A program made the position numbers and the translations under genes. A stretch of 64,000 nt of DNA from an uncultured bacterium (GTDB lineage Bacteria; Verrucomicrobiota; Kiritimatiellia; CAIKKV01; CALHGX01): contig CALHGX010000023.1 of the NCBI GenBank assembly GCA_938031185.1, positions 1-64,000 of the forward strand, in the 5' to 3' direction. Below, in pieces: positions 50,818 through 60,080 of this stretch (positions are counted from its first letter, which is position 1; each line of letters starts with the position of its first letter). Under the pieces are notes generated by a model. It was not told the DNA's origin. It was given only the letters and a program-made list of their open reading frames with translations, and ran no database searches.

Positions 50818-51764
50818 GACTTGCTGTTTAAGGGGCCATTCAAGTGCAAGTGTCGTCGCAAGAACGGGAGACCGCCGAGGGCGGGCAGAAGGTAGCGCGT
50901 GGTGCAGAGCCATCCGAGGGCGGCAGCGGCTTCGCGCGGCATATACGGCGCGTAGAAGAGCAACAGGGCCGTGTCGCGCGTGCCAACGCCGGCGAGCGTC
51001 AAAGGCAACAATCCGGCGAAGATGGCCAGCGCGCTCAGCCCCATGCTGTCCGCATAGGGCACGTTCTGCCCCAGGGCGCGGATGAACATCCATATCTGTG
51101 CCAGATGCAGGAACCAGATGAAAAGGGAAACGGCCACGACGCCGAAGAGCATGGCGCGGCGCGACCAGAAGGCGCGATGCATCTCGAGCCACGACCGGTG
51201 GATGGATTCCACACGACGCCGCCAGCAGCCTGAAAAGGGGCGCGCGATCTGCCGGAACAAGAACTCGGCCGTGCGCGCGTGGCCCAGCAACAACCAGCCG
51301 GCGGCCAGCGCGACCGTGACGGCCGCTGTCAGCAGCCAGAACGAGGCGTTGTTTTTCGGCTGCATCAGCAACCCGACCGCGCACCACGCGAGCAGGGAGA
51401 GGGTGTCCAGCGTCTTCTCGAACACGACCAGCGGCAGCGCGAGAGCCGATTGCCGGGCATCGCGATCGCGGATGAAGGCCGCCTTGATCAGGTCGCCCAT
51501 CTTGGATGGCAGAAGCAAATTGAGCACGCTGGCGGCCAGCGTCAACGAGACCGCTTCGCCCAATCCCATTCGAACGGAAGCGGGCGCCAGCCATGTCAGC
51601 CGCCAGCCGGTCAGGAGTGTGAGGGGGATGACCATACCGAGGCCGAGCAGCAACCAGCCCTTGTCGCAGCGGGCCAGGGTGTCCAGCATGCGGGGCGTGT
51701 CCAACCGCGAATACAGCAGCGCCAGCAGTCCGAGGCTGACAAACAAGGCGAGCAGCTTTCGCAT
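50814..51764 (-). CDS. UPF0104/AglD2-type flippase-like membrane protein
   Basis: 316 aa from ATG 51764 (SD GGAG); the ORF-track start at 53036 is an out-of-frame extension through the upstream gene. Eight or so TM helices match the lysylphosphatidylglycerol synthase TM-region family (LLLPSKMGDLIKAAFIRD, LAGVGTRDTALLLFYAPYM, where GxGxRD-type is conserved). Members are often encoded beside glycosyltransferases and thought to move lipid-linked substrates. Here it lies between two GT-C-like genes, 14 bp after one and overlapping the other. Confidence 0.85.
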   Translation of the reverse strand: MRKLLALFVSLGLLALLYSRLDTPRMLDTLARCDKGWLLLGLGMVIPLTLLTGWRLTWLAPASVRMGLGEAVSLTLAASVLNLLLPSKMGDLIKAAFIRDRDARQSALALPLVVFEKTLDTLSLLAWCAVGLLMQPKNNASFWLLTAAVTVALAAGWLLLGHARTAEFLFRQIARPFSGCWRRRVESIHRSWLEMHRAFWSRRAMLFGVVAVSLFIWFLHLAQIWMFIRALGQNVPYADSMGLSALAIFAGLLPLTLAGVGTRDTALLLFYAPYMPREAAAALGWLCTTRYLLPALGGLPFLRRHLHLNGPLNSKS

Positions 51765-51778
51765 GGCAGGTGCTCCGG

Positions 51779-53560
51779 CTAGGGCGGTCCGGCGGCGGAT
51801 TCCCCGGTCCAAATCGCCGCGAGTTTTTCTGTGCCGACTACACGATAGTCGCGCCAATGGAAGACCACCGCCGCCGGCGGCGGATTGGCGAGGGCCAGTT
51901 CTTCCTTGCGGCGGCCGTTCAGCAGTTCGCGGAGGGTGGCATCGAACGGTTTGAAAAGTTGCGCATTGCGGACGAACTTCTTGCCGTAACGATCGTCGTG
52001 TAGCAGCAGGTGGGTGATGCCTTCGGCCCGGCAGAACGCCAGAACTTCGTTTCGGTTGGTGGCGTAGAGCGCCCGGAGCGTGCGTTCCGTCAGGGCTTTG
52101 TTTCGTTTCCAGGACTCGTCCAGCCAAGGGAGAAGCTGTTCGGCGCCCGGTGTTATGGAAAGCGCCGTCCAGAACGGCACGCTTTCGGTATCGAAGGGGT
52201 GCCCGGCTATCCGGCTGTCGGCCGGGAGCGTTCTCAAGAACTCCCACAAGGGCCATTCCCGGCGCCCATTGAGACGCATGCCGGCATCGCGCTGAATACC
52301 GTCCCCGCCCCAGAACAGCAAGGCGGCCATGAAAGCCGTTGCGGCCAGGTTGCGGTGCGTGGCGCGCCGGGCGCGATGCCGATCTCTCGGCCAAAGCAGC
52401 CCGATGGAGGAAATCGCCAAGGCCAAGGGGAACATGGTCATGCCGTATTGCAGATATCGTTCGGGTATGTAGAGCAGACGGAACGCGAAGCGGCGCGCCA
52501 AGCCGTACAGGATCGGGGAGGCTAACAGGATGGAAAAGGCGGCGGTGGGCGAGGGACTTCGGCGCCAGAGGGGCAGCAGGCCCGCCGCGACGATCCATGC
52601 GAAGGGGCCCCACTGGCGCAGGCGCCGCGGCCATCGCGGCGGATGAAAATACGTGCTGTCGCTGTTGGGATTGAAGGCGGTGGCCAGGTAAATCCGCATG
52701 GTTTTCCAGGGCGGGGCGAAGGGCACCTTCTCGGTGCGGCCGCCATGTTGAAACGCGGGATCGGCCAGTGTTTCCCGAACGGTGGGCAAGCGGCCGCGCC
52801 GGGGTTTGAGAAAAGCGTTGTCCACGGACACCACCGCATAACAGCAAAGCGCGAGAACCGCGAAACGCAGCAGGCTCCGCCGGAAGGCAGGTGAACGGAA
52901 ACGGACGCCCTGCCACAGGCGAAACAGGCCTTCGGCGCCAAGCAGGAGGGCCATGATGGTCGGGTATGTTGCGGACGCCAGGAGCAGCGAGGCGCCACGG
53001 GCGATGGGACGGCGCGACAGCGCACCGGCGAGCCACAGCGCCATCAGGGGATAGCCGAATGCCCGTTGCAGGCCGCCCGCCATGTTTTCGACGATGTTAT
53101 CCGTTCGCAGCATCAGAAACCCCAGAAGGATGGCCGCCGCCAGCCCTGCCCGGCGCGAACGGGCCAGGATCCACATGGAGATGGCCACGATCAGATAGGC
53201 GAGGGCCTTGACCAGCTTGGCGGCGGCAAACAAGCCGCACCAAGGCACAAAAAGGCGGTACAACGCGCGAATGCCTATGGTGGAAAATGCCAGCATGTCG
53301 AGGGCGAGCGGATCCTCCGCGAGGCGGGGCGGGTTGGCGTAACGGTGGAAGGGGAACAGGTGAATTCGGGCATCCGTGCACTGAATCAGGGGATCGAAGA
53401 GCGAACGGTGGTTGGCGTGCACCCAGCATCCGGCATGGATGAAAAAAAGCGCCCAAAGCAGGACGATGCTGATGACATGCCAGCGCCTCCAACGCGCGTG
53501 GGCCGGCGCGCTCCCGCTTGGCGGGACGGGTTGCGGATCGTTTTTCGGCGCGTTGGTCAT
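51779..53560 (-). CDS. GT-C-like polytopic membrane protein
   Basis: 593 aa with about ten TM helices after a short Pro-rich N-terminus, and a soluble C-terminal domain (LPADSRIAGHPFDTESVPFW, EVLAFCRAEGITHLLLHDDRYG). The topology is that of GT-C or PMT-type sugar transferases using polyprenyl-phosphate sugars, but the catalytic acid cannot be identified by eye. It is a paralogue of the frameshifted gene 1 kb downstream (shared RAFGYP and LPADxxIAG...THLxxxxD patterns). It lies 29 bp after pgpA and 14 bp before the flippase-like gene. Confidence 0.75.
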   Translation of the reverse strand: MTNAPKNDPQPVPPSGSAPAHARWRRWHVISIVLLWALFFIHAGCWVHANHRSLFDPLIQCTDARIHLFPFHRYANPPRLAEDPLALDMLAFSTIGIRALYRLFVPWCGLFAAAKLVKALAYLIVAISMWILARSRRAGLAAAILLGFLMLRTDNIVENMAGGLQRAFGYPLMALWLAGALSRRPIARGASLLLASATYPTIMALLLGAEGLFRLWQGVRFRSPAFRRSLLRFAVLALCCYAVVSVDNAFLKPRRGRLPTVRETLADPAFQHGGRTEKVPFAPPWKTMRIYLATAFNPNSDSTYFHPPRWPRRLRQWGPFAWIVAAGLLPLWRRSPSPTAAFSILLASPILYGLARRFAFRLLYIPERYLQYGMTMFPLALAISSIGLLWPRDRHRARRATHRNLAATAFMAALLFWGGDGIQRDAGMRLNGRREWPLWEFLRTLPADSRIAGHPFDTESVPFWTALSITPGAEQLLPWLDESWKRNKALTERTLRALYATNRNEVLAFCRAEGITHLLLHDDRYGKKFVRNAQLFKPFDATLRELLNGRRKEELALANPPPAAVVFHWRDYRVVGTEKLAAIWTGESAAGPP

Positions 53561-53589
53561 GACGATGGATTGGATGGGAGGGTTCCTCG

Positions 53590-54099
53590 CTACAGCCCTT
53601 GGGCGGACAGGCTGCGAAGCAAGGTCCAGTAGAGCAGATGATTCGCCGCGAGACTTTGCAGACCCGAGACCGCGTCATCCAGCACGATGCCCCAGCCGCC
53701 GGGCAGGCGCTGCATCTGACGCGCCGGCGGAAGTTTCAGGACGTCAAAGAAGCGGTGAAAAAAGAAGGCGGCGAGAAGCGTCCAGGGCGTGATCGGCACT
53801 CCGATCATCGTGAGCGGGAAGGTAAGGTATTCGTCCGCGACGATGCGGCGGTCATCCTTGCGGCCGAAATGCCGTTCGGCCATGCCGCAGATGGGAATGG
53901 CCGGCAGGATCATGGCGACGGCCAGAAGGGCGTGACCGAGGACGCCGGTTTTGGCGGCGGCCCAGGCGAGCGGCAGGCCGGGCAAGGTGCCCACCGTGCC
54001 GGGCATCCATCGGGAGCGGCCGGCCCCAAACCCCGTGGCGATCGCCAGCCACAGGCGCTGCAAAGCGGAAAGAAACGTGGATTGCATGGCCTTCAGCAT
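53590..54099 (-). CDS. pgpA: Phosphatidylglycerophosphatase A
   Basis: Membrane enzyme of phosphatidylglycerol synthesis, removing phosphate from PGP. About 169 aa from ATG 54099 (54087 is possible); the 790 aa ORF-track extension is antisense to the atp genes. Family features: GRSRWMPGTVGTLPGLPLAWA, RIVADEYLTFPLTMIGVP, FFFHRFFDVLKLPPARQMQRLPGGWGIVLDDAVSGL. It is divergent from atpB and upstream of the GT-C genes. Confidence 0.88.
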   Translation of the reverse strand: MLKAMQSTFLSALQRLWLAIATGFGAGRSRWMPGTVGTLPGLPLAWAAAKTGVLGHALLAVAMILPAIPICGMAERHFGRKDDRRIVADEYLTFPLTMIGVPITPWTLLAAFFFHRFFDVLKLPPARQMQRLPGGWGIVLDDAVSGLQSLAANHLLYWTLLRSLSAQGL

Positions 54100-54210
54100 A
54101 GCGGCTTGCGGCGTCGGCGCAACGGAAAAGGCGTGCGGCGGGGGATCGTTCTTGCGGGGGCGGTTTACGGTGTGCGATAGTGGAAGGGATATTACCGCGG
54201 ATGGTGCGGC

Positions 54211-54945
54211 ATGCAGGAGGCGATTCGTCGGGTCTGGATACCCCTGCCTCGCGTGGCGGGGATTGACATGAGCGTCACGAATGACGTGGCGCTGCTGTGG
54301 GTTGCGGCGGCGCTGACCTTCGTGGTGTTGTTGCCGGTGTGCCGACGGCGCACCCTCGTGGCGCGGGGGTTCTATCAGAATCTGGTCGAGGGTTTGATCG
54401 AACTGGTGGAACGGGAAATCGTGGCCGACAGCGTGGGACGTCGGGGGCGCTTCTGGGCGTCCTTCCTGCTGACGCTGTTCTTTTTCATCTTGTTCAGCAA
54501 TCTGCTGGGCCTGGTTCCGTTGCCGCAGGTGTTCGAATCCGTCACGGCGGACATCAACGTCGCGGCGGCCCTGGCGCTGATGGTGTTTGGCGTGACCGTT
54601 TTCCTCAGCATCCGGCGGCGCGGGCTGCTCGGTTTTGCCCGCTCGTTCCTGCCGGCGGGCGTGCCCTGGTGGCTGGGATTTCTCGTGGTGCCGATCGAGA
54701 TCATCAGTTGGGTGGCGCGGCCCATTTCGCTGGCCGTGCGATTGTTCGCCAACATGATGGCCGGTCATGCGCTGTTGTTTGTTTTTATCGGGTTGGCGAT
54801 GGGCTCGGTGGCCCTGCTTAAGCCGCTGCCGCTGGCGGGGGCGATTTTCATGGACGTATTCGAGCTGTTCGTCTGTTTTATACAGGCGTTCATCTTCACG
54901 ATGTTGGCGGGCATTTACATCCGCGAGGCGATGGAAGAGACCTGA
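54211..54945 (+). CDS. atpB: F0F1 ATP synthase subunit a
   Basis: Proton half-channel subunit, 244 aa, five or six TM helices. The essential Arg lies in the conserved RPISLAVRLFANMMAGHALL, and the C-terminal helix has FVCFIQAFIFTMLAGIYIREAM. An alternative start is ATG 54268 (MSVTNDVALLW), near GGGGA. First gene of a four-gene atpBEFH run. Confidence 0.94.
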   Translation: MQEAIRRVWIPLPRVAGIDMSVTNDVALLWVAAALTFVVLLPVCRRRTLVARGFYQNLVEGLIELVEREIVADSVGRRGRFWASFLLTLFFFILFSNLLGLVPLPQVFESVTADINVAAALALMVFGVTVFLSIRRRGLLGFARSFLPAGVPWWLGFLVVPIEIISWVARPISLAVRLFANMMAGHALLFVFIGLAMGSVALLKPLPLAGAIFMDVFELFVCFIQAFIFTMLAGIYIREAMEET

Positions 54946-55194
<249 letters not shown>

Positions 55195-55207
55195 GAGAGG
55201 AAAGACA

Positions 55208-55699
55208 GTGAACTTGACGATCGATCCCGGCCTGGTGGTCTGGACGTTGATCACCTTTGCGGGGTTGCTCCTGGTGCTGTCCCGGGTGGCCTTCAAACCC
55301 CTGCAGAAGATTTTGTCCGAACGGGAGCGGCTGATCGAAGAGTCGTTGCGCAAGGCGGCTGAAGCCGCGGAGGAGGTGGAGCGGATTCGCCGGCGGAACG
55401 AAGAGGCGATGGGGGCGGCTCGTGCGGAAGCGGCCCGCATTTTGGAAGAAAGCCGCCATCTGGCTGCCGAAGCGAGGCAGGAAAGCCTGCGGGAAGCCCG
55501 GCGCGAAGCGGAGGCCATCCTGGCGGAGGCGCGCAATGAGATGGATCGGGAAATCCGCCGGGGGCTGGACGAACTGAAGCAGACGGTGGCGAATTTGTCG
55601 GTGCGGGTGGCGCAGGAAGTGATCCGCGAAGAGATGAATCCCGAACGCCATGAGGCGTTGGTGAAGGATTTTGTGGAGCGATTGAAACGGGCCTCATGA
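55208..55699 (+). CDS. atpF: F0F1 ATP synthase subunit b
   Basis: 163 aa peripheral stalk: one N-terminal TM helix (VVWTLITFAGLLLVLSRVAF) followed by KPLQKILSERERLIEES and a long charged coiled coil. Single b type; no b' gene. Overlaps atpH by 4 bp. Confidence 0.94.
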   Translation: MNLTIDPGLVVWTLITFAGLLLVLSRVAFKPLQKILSERERLIEESLRKAAEAAEEVERIRRRNEEAMGAARAEAARILEESRHLAAEARQESLREARREAEAILAEARNEMDREIRRGLDELKQTVANLSVRVAQEVIREEMNPERHEALVKDFVERLKRAS

Positions 55700-56235
55700 C
55701 GGCGGAAAGCCAAAGAGCCGCGCACTACGCTGCCGCCCTGGCCGCGCTGGGACGGGCGGCCGAACTGGACGGCCGGCTGGATCGGGACGTGGCCGAAACG
55801 CTTGACCTGCTGGCGGGCCATGCCATGCTGGATGCAGCGGAATCGGATGCGCGGATAGCCCCGGAAGGGCGCCGCGCCATCCTGCGCGAATTGCTGGGCG
55901 AGACGGCGCACCCTATCTGGCTGGGCTTTCTGGAAACGCTGGCCTCCGCGGGGGACTGGCACCTGCTGCGGGATATCGCGGCGGCGTATTTCGAGGAGCG
56001 GGGCCGCCTGTCAGGCGGTTTGGCCGGCGAGATCGCCTCGGCCTATCCGCTGGATGAGAACTCAGTGCGGGCGCTGGAAGAGGCGGTGCGGTTTCGCCTG
56101 GGACGGCCGGTGCGACTGCATGTGCGGATCAGGCCGGAGTTGGTGGGCGGCGTGGCCGTTCGGGTCGGAGACTGGTTGATAGACGGAACGGTGTTGGCGG
56201 GGCTGAAGCGAATGCGGGAGGCGTTGACGGCATGA
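55696..56235 (+). CDS. atpH: F0F1 ATP synthase subunit delta
   Basis: 179 aa. The N-terminal helical domain starts with the typical AAHYAAALAALGRAAELDG; the C-terminal part PVRLHVRIRPELVGGVAVRVGDWLIDGTVLAGLKRMR matches the OSCP/delta signature. It is followed with a 4 bp overlap by prc rather than atpA, so the F1 genes must be elsewhere. Confidence 0.93.
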   Translation: MTAESQRAAHYAAALAALGRAAELDGRLDRDVAETLDLLAGHAMLDAAESDARIAPEGRRAILRELLGETAHPIWLGFLETLASAGDWHLLRDIAAAYFEERGRLSGGLAGEIASAYPLDENSVRALEEAVRFRLGRPVRLHVRIRPELVGGVAVRVGDWLIDGTVLAGLKRMREALTA

Positions 56236-58370
56236 TACGGCGCGTGTGGTATGTGGTGGGGCTGGCCGGCTTGGGGGCGATGGCGGCGGCTTTGATGAAG
56301 GCGCCGGTGGCAGCGGAGGCGCCGTCCGGGCCCACCAAGGGCATTCTGGCGCCGGACCGCAAGGAACAGGAGGCGGCGAGATTGTTCGCGCAGCGGTTTC
56401 CCCGGGGCCACTTGCGGCGGTTGGAGCTGGATGTTTCGGTCGCCACCAACGCCATTGAAATTTATCTATCCACGCTGGATTTCGACCGCAGCTACTTCCT
56501 CGCCTCGGATGTCCAGTCGTTTCGGGCGCGCGCACCGCAGGCGGCGGAGGCCCTCCGGGCCGGCGAACTGCAACTGGCGTTCGACATATTTGAAGTGTTC
56601 CGCGCCCGCGTTCGCGACCGCGTTGCCTATGTGGATCGCCTGCTGGCGGAGGGGTTCGATGTGGATCGCGACGAAAGTTATTTATGGAAACGCCGCGACG
56701 CGCCGTGGCCGGAGGGGCCGGCGGAATGGAACGAGCTGTGGCGCAAGAAGATAAAGAACGAGTACGTGGCTCGGCTGGTCGCTCGCAAGCTGGCCGAGGA
56801 AACGCAGGCCGACAAAGCGGGGGGCGTCACCAACGGCGTGGCTGAGGAGAGCTTGGCGCCCGAGGCGTTCATTCGCAAGCGTTATGAACAGTACCTCACG
56901 ATTCTGGAAGACTACGATGCGGAATCCGTTGTCCAGCGCTACTTGAGCGCCTTCGCGCAGGTGTACGACCCGCACTCGGACTACATGACCCGCGATGGAA
57001 CGGAGGATTTCGACATCGGCATGAAGCTGTCGCTCATGGGCATCGGCGCGCTGCTCAGTGCGGAAGACGGCATGGCCAAGGTGGAGCGGATCATACCCGG
57101 CGGGCCGGCCGATCGGGACGGCCGGCTCAAGGCCGGGGATCGCATCGTTGCGGTCGCGGAAGGCGACGGTCCGCCGGTCAGCATTCTGCATTGGCCCCTG
57201 CATAAGGCGGTGCAGGCGATTCGCGGGGCGAAAGGCACACGGGTGGTTCTGACCGTCGTTCCGGCGTCGGACATTTCGGGCGCCATCACAGTGAAGATTG
57301 ACCTGATTCGAGACGAGGTGCAGTTGGAGGAGCAGGCGGCCAAAGGGCGGATCGAGGAGATCGAAGCGGCACCGGGGCGGACCAACCGGCTGGGGGTCGT
57401 TTCGTTGCCGGCCTTTTACGTGGACATCCGCAACCGGATCAACGAGCCGAAGGGCGAGTTTCGCAGTTCGTCGCGCGATGTCGCGCGGCTCCTGACGGAA
57501 CTGCAGGCGCAGGGCGCCGAGGGCATGGTGCTCGACTTGCGCAACAACGGCGGAGGTTCGCTCACCGAAGCGGTGGAGATGACGGGGCTCTTTTTCGAAT
57601 CGGGGCCGGTGGTGCAGGTCAAGGAACGCCGGGGCATTCAGGTGCTGGGCGATGCCGATCCAGCCGTGGTGTATGGCGGGCCGCTGGTGGTGCTGGTGAA
57701 CCGCCAGAGCGCGTCGGCGTCGGAAATTCTGGCGGGTGCGTTGCAGGACTACGGCCGGGCCGTGATCGTGGGGGACGCCAAGACCCACGGCAAGGGGACG
57801 GTGCAATCGTTGGTGGCGTTGGACGACAAGCGCCCCGAGATGGGTTCCATCAAAGTCACCACGGCCAGTTTCCACCGCATCGCCGGGGGCTCGACGCAGT
57901 TGCGGGGCGTGACCCCGGACATCGTTGTCTCCTCCTTGCTCGATGCGCTGGAGATCGGCGAGGAGTACCTGCCTCATGCCATGGCTTGGACGGTGGTGGG
58001 GCGGGCGTTGTATCGTCCGACGGCGCAGGTCACGCAGTGGATTCCGGAATTGCGGGAGCGGTCGCTGGCTCGCCGGCGCGCCGATCCTCGTTTTGTGGCG
58101 CACGAGGAAATGGTGCAACGCCTGGCGGAGCGGCATCGTTCGCGCGAGATGTCGCTGCGTCTGGCGGACCGCCTTGAGCTGGCCCGGATCGAACGACGGC
58201 TGGGGGCGGCGGAGGAGCACGAAACCGGGGAGGAACCCGGCCCGCCCGAACGGAGCAAGGACCTGGCGATGGAAGAGGCGCTGCGCATATTGTGCGACCT
58301 GATTGATTTGAGCCAAGGAAGGAGTTCCACGAATGGAAATTCCGTTTTGGAAGATGCACGGGGCCGGTAA
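56232..58370 (+). CDS. prc: Carboxy-terminal processing protease (Prc/Tsp, S41)
   Basis: Periplasmic protease for tail-specific degradation or processing. The 712 aa protein has a signal peptide/TM start, an N-terminal Tsp helical domain (LSTLDFDRSYFLASD, VYDPHSDYMT), a PDZ domain (ALLSAEDGMAKVERIIPGGPADRDGRLKAGDRI) and an S41 core with catalytic Ser in NRQSASASEILAGAL and Lys in AKTHGKGTVQS. The C-terminal Tsp extension follows. It overlaps atpH by 4 bp and dapF by 38 bp. Confidence 0.94.
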   Translation: MIRRVWYVVGLAGLGAMAAALMKAPVAAEAPSGPTKGILAPDRKEQEAARLFAQRFPRGHLRRLELDVSVATNAIEIYLSTLDFDRSYFLASDVQSFRARAPQAAEALRAGELQLAFDIFEVFRARVRDRVAYVDRLLAEGFDVDRDESYLWKRRDAPWPEGPAEWNELWRKKIKNEYVARLVARKLAEETQADKAGGVTNGVAEESLAPEAFIRKRYEQYLTILEDYDAESVVQRYLSAFAQVYDPHSDYMTRDGTEDFDIGMKLSLMGIGALLSAEDGMAKVERIIPGGPADRDGRLKAGDRIVAVAEGDGPPVSILHWPLHKAVQAIRGAKGTRVVLTVVPASDISGAITVKIDLIRDEVQLEEQAAKGRIEEIEAAPGRTNRLGVVSLPAFYVDIRNRINEPKGEFRSSSRDVARLLTELQAQGAEGMVLDLRNNGGGSLTEAVEMTGLFFESGPVVQVKERRGIQVLGDADPAVVYGGPLVVLVNRQSASASEILAGALQDYGRAVIVGDAKTHGKGTVQSLVALDDKRPEMGSIKVTTASFHRIAGGSTQLRGVTPDIVVSSLLDALEIGEEYLPHAMAWTVVGRALYRPTAQVTQWIPELRERSLARRRADPRFVAHEEMVQRLAERHRSREMSLRLADRLELARIERRLGAAEEHETGEEPGPPERSKDLAMEEALRILCDLIDLSQGRSSTNGNSVLEDARGR

Positions 58371-59157
58371 CGACTTTGTGCTGGTGGATGACCGTGACGG
58401 GCAGTTTCCCGCGGCCGACGCGAAATGGATTGCGGCCGTGGCGGCGCGGCGGACCGGCGTCGGCTGCGAAGGCGTGATCCTCATTCAACCCTCCGGCTCG
58501 GCGGATTTTCGCATGAGGTTCTTCAATCCCGACGGCGCGGAGGCGGACATGTGCGGCAATGGGGCGCGCTGCGTGGCCCGTTTGGCGCACGAGATCGGCG
58601 TGGCGGGAGCCGAGATGACGATCGAAACTGCCGCAGGGGCGCTGCGGGCACGGGTGAGAGGCGAGCGCGTCAAGTTATGGATGACCACGCCCCGCGACTG
58701 GCGGATGAACCGGCGGCTCACGGTGAACGGACGGGACTTTGTTTATCACTATGTGAACAGCGGCGTGCCGCATGTTGTGATCGAGGTGGAGGATTTGGCG
58801 AGTGCGGATGTGGCCGGGCTCGGACGCGCTATTCGGCGTCACGAGGATTTCCGTCCGGCGGGCACCAATGTGAACTTCATTCACGTGACCGGCGCCGGCG
58901 CATTGCGCATCCGCACCTATGAGCGGGGGGTGGAAGCAGAGACGCTCGCCTGCGGCACGGGAATGGTGGCAGCCGGGCTGATCGCCGGGCGGCTGGGACG
59001 GACGAGGCCGCCGGTCGCCGTCACCTGTGCCAGCGGCGATGTGCTGACGGTGGATTATCGTTTAAGAGAGGATGGGGCCGAGGACGTGACGCTCGAGGGG
59101 CCGGCCGAGCATGTTTTCCGTGGCGTTTTGCCGTATCCCCCATCCCGGAGCCAGTAG
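58333..59157 (+). CDS. dapF: Diaminopimelate epimerase
   Basis: Converts LL-DAP to meso-DAP for lysine and peptidoglycan. 274 aa; the ATG follows AAGGAAGGAG inside the prc 3' end. Catalytic cysteines lie in MCGNGARCVA and LACGTGMVAA; the N-terminal KMHGAGNDFVLVD is diagnostic. Agrees with the meso-DAP-type MurE in the window. Confidence 0.96.
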   Translation: MEIPFWKMHGAGNDFVLVDDRDGQFPAADAKWIAAVAARRTGVGCEGVILIQPSGSADFRMRFFNPDGAEADMCGNGARCVARLAHEIGVAGAEMTIETAAGALRARVRGERVKLWMTTPRDWRMNRRLTVNGRDFVYHYVNSGVPHVVIEVEDLASADVAGLGRAIRRHEDFRPAGTNVNFIHVTGAGALRIRTYERGVEAETLACGTGMVAAGLIAGRLGRTRPPVAVTCASGDVLTVDYRLREDGAEDVTLEGPAEHVFRGVLPYPPSRSQ

Positions 59158-59197
59158 CTGGGGGTCGTGCCGCAGCCGCGCGGAAACGGGCCAACGA

Positions 59198-59983
59198 ATG
59201 CGTATTGCCACGTTTAATGTCAATTCCATCCGGTCGCGGCTGGATACCGTGCTGGACTGGTTGGCGAAGAATCGTCCGGATGTGCTCTGCCTGCAGGAAA
59301 CCAAAACGCCGGACGCGGACTTTCCGGCCGTTGCCATTCGGTCGGCTCGGTATCATGTGTTGTTTCGCGGGGAGCCGAAGTATAACGGCGTGGCGATTGT
59401 ATCCCGGGTTCAGCCGGATGAGAAAGGATTCGGTCTGGACGGCGGGACGCGCGCTGACGAGACACGCTTGGCGTGGGCGCGGTTTGGCGATGTGTGGGTC
59501 GTCAATACATATGTTCCCCAGGGCCGTGACATCGAGCATGAGATGTACGCCTACAAGCTGGAATGGTTCAAGCGCTTGAGGCTTTTCTTTGAAAAGCATC
59601 TTCGTCCCGACTGGCTGGTGGCGTGGGTGGGGGACCTCAACATAGCGCCGGAGGCCAAGGATATTCATAATGCCGAGAAACAGGCCCATCATGTTTGTTT
59701 CCATCATGAGGCTCGGAAGGCGTTCGAACGAACGAAGGCGTGGGGTTTTGAGGATGTTTTTCGGCGGCACCACCCGGAGGGTGGACAGTACAGCTATTTC
59801 GACTACCGACAGAAAGAAGCGGTGGAAAGAGGCTTGGGGTGGCGGGTGGACCACATTCTGGCCACGAAGCCGCTGGCCGAGCGTTCGACGGACGCGTTCA
59901 TTGATTTGGCGCCGCGGCGGGCGGAACGCCCGTCCGATCACGCGCCGGTGATCGCGGACTTCCGGCTCCCGTCCAGCCAATAG
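59198..59983 (+). CDS. xth: Exodeoxyribonuclease III
   Basis: DNA-repair AP endonuclease/3'-5' exonuclease of the EEP superfamily; 261 aa from ATG 59198. Motifs: RIATFNVNSIRSR, LCLQETKT (metal Glu), VGDLNIAP, YFDYRQ and the C-terminal PSDHAPVIADF. The ORF-track start at 59111 lies inside dapF. Confidence 0.94.
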   Translation: MRIATFNVNSIRSRLDTVLDWLAKNRPDVLCLQETKTPDADFPAVAIRSARYHVLFRGEPKYNGVAIVSRVQPDEKGFGLDGGTRADETRLAWARFGDVWVVNTYVPQGRDIEHEMYAYKLEWFKRLRLFFEKHLRPDWLVAWVGDLNIAPEAKDIHNAEKQAHHVCFHHEARKAFERTKAWGFEDVFRRHHPEGGQYSYFDYRQKEAVERGLGWRVDHILATKPLAERSTDAFIDLAPRRAERPSDHAPVIADFRLPSSQ

Positions 59984-60080
59984 TTCCGGGTTGATCCCGC
60001 GAGAGCCAGGTTCCTTGTTGAAGAGACCCTGCCCCGGGCTCTGAATACGGACGGAGGGGCGTGAGAAAAGGCCTCCTTGG

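Noticed and set aside
51765-53036. 5' extension of the flippase-like ORF to 740 aa
   Set aside because: The extension is out of frame with, and antisense-free over, the GT-C gene on the same strand; real homology begins at ATG 51764 with an SD.
56682-58484. 600-aa minus-strand ORF opposite prc
   Set aside because: Antisense shadow; prc has PDZ and S41 catalytic motifs.
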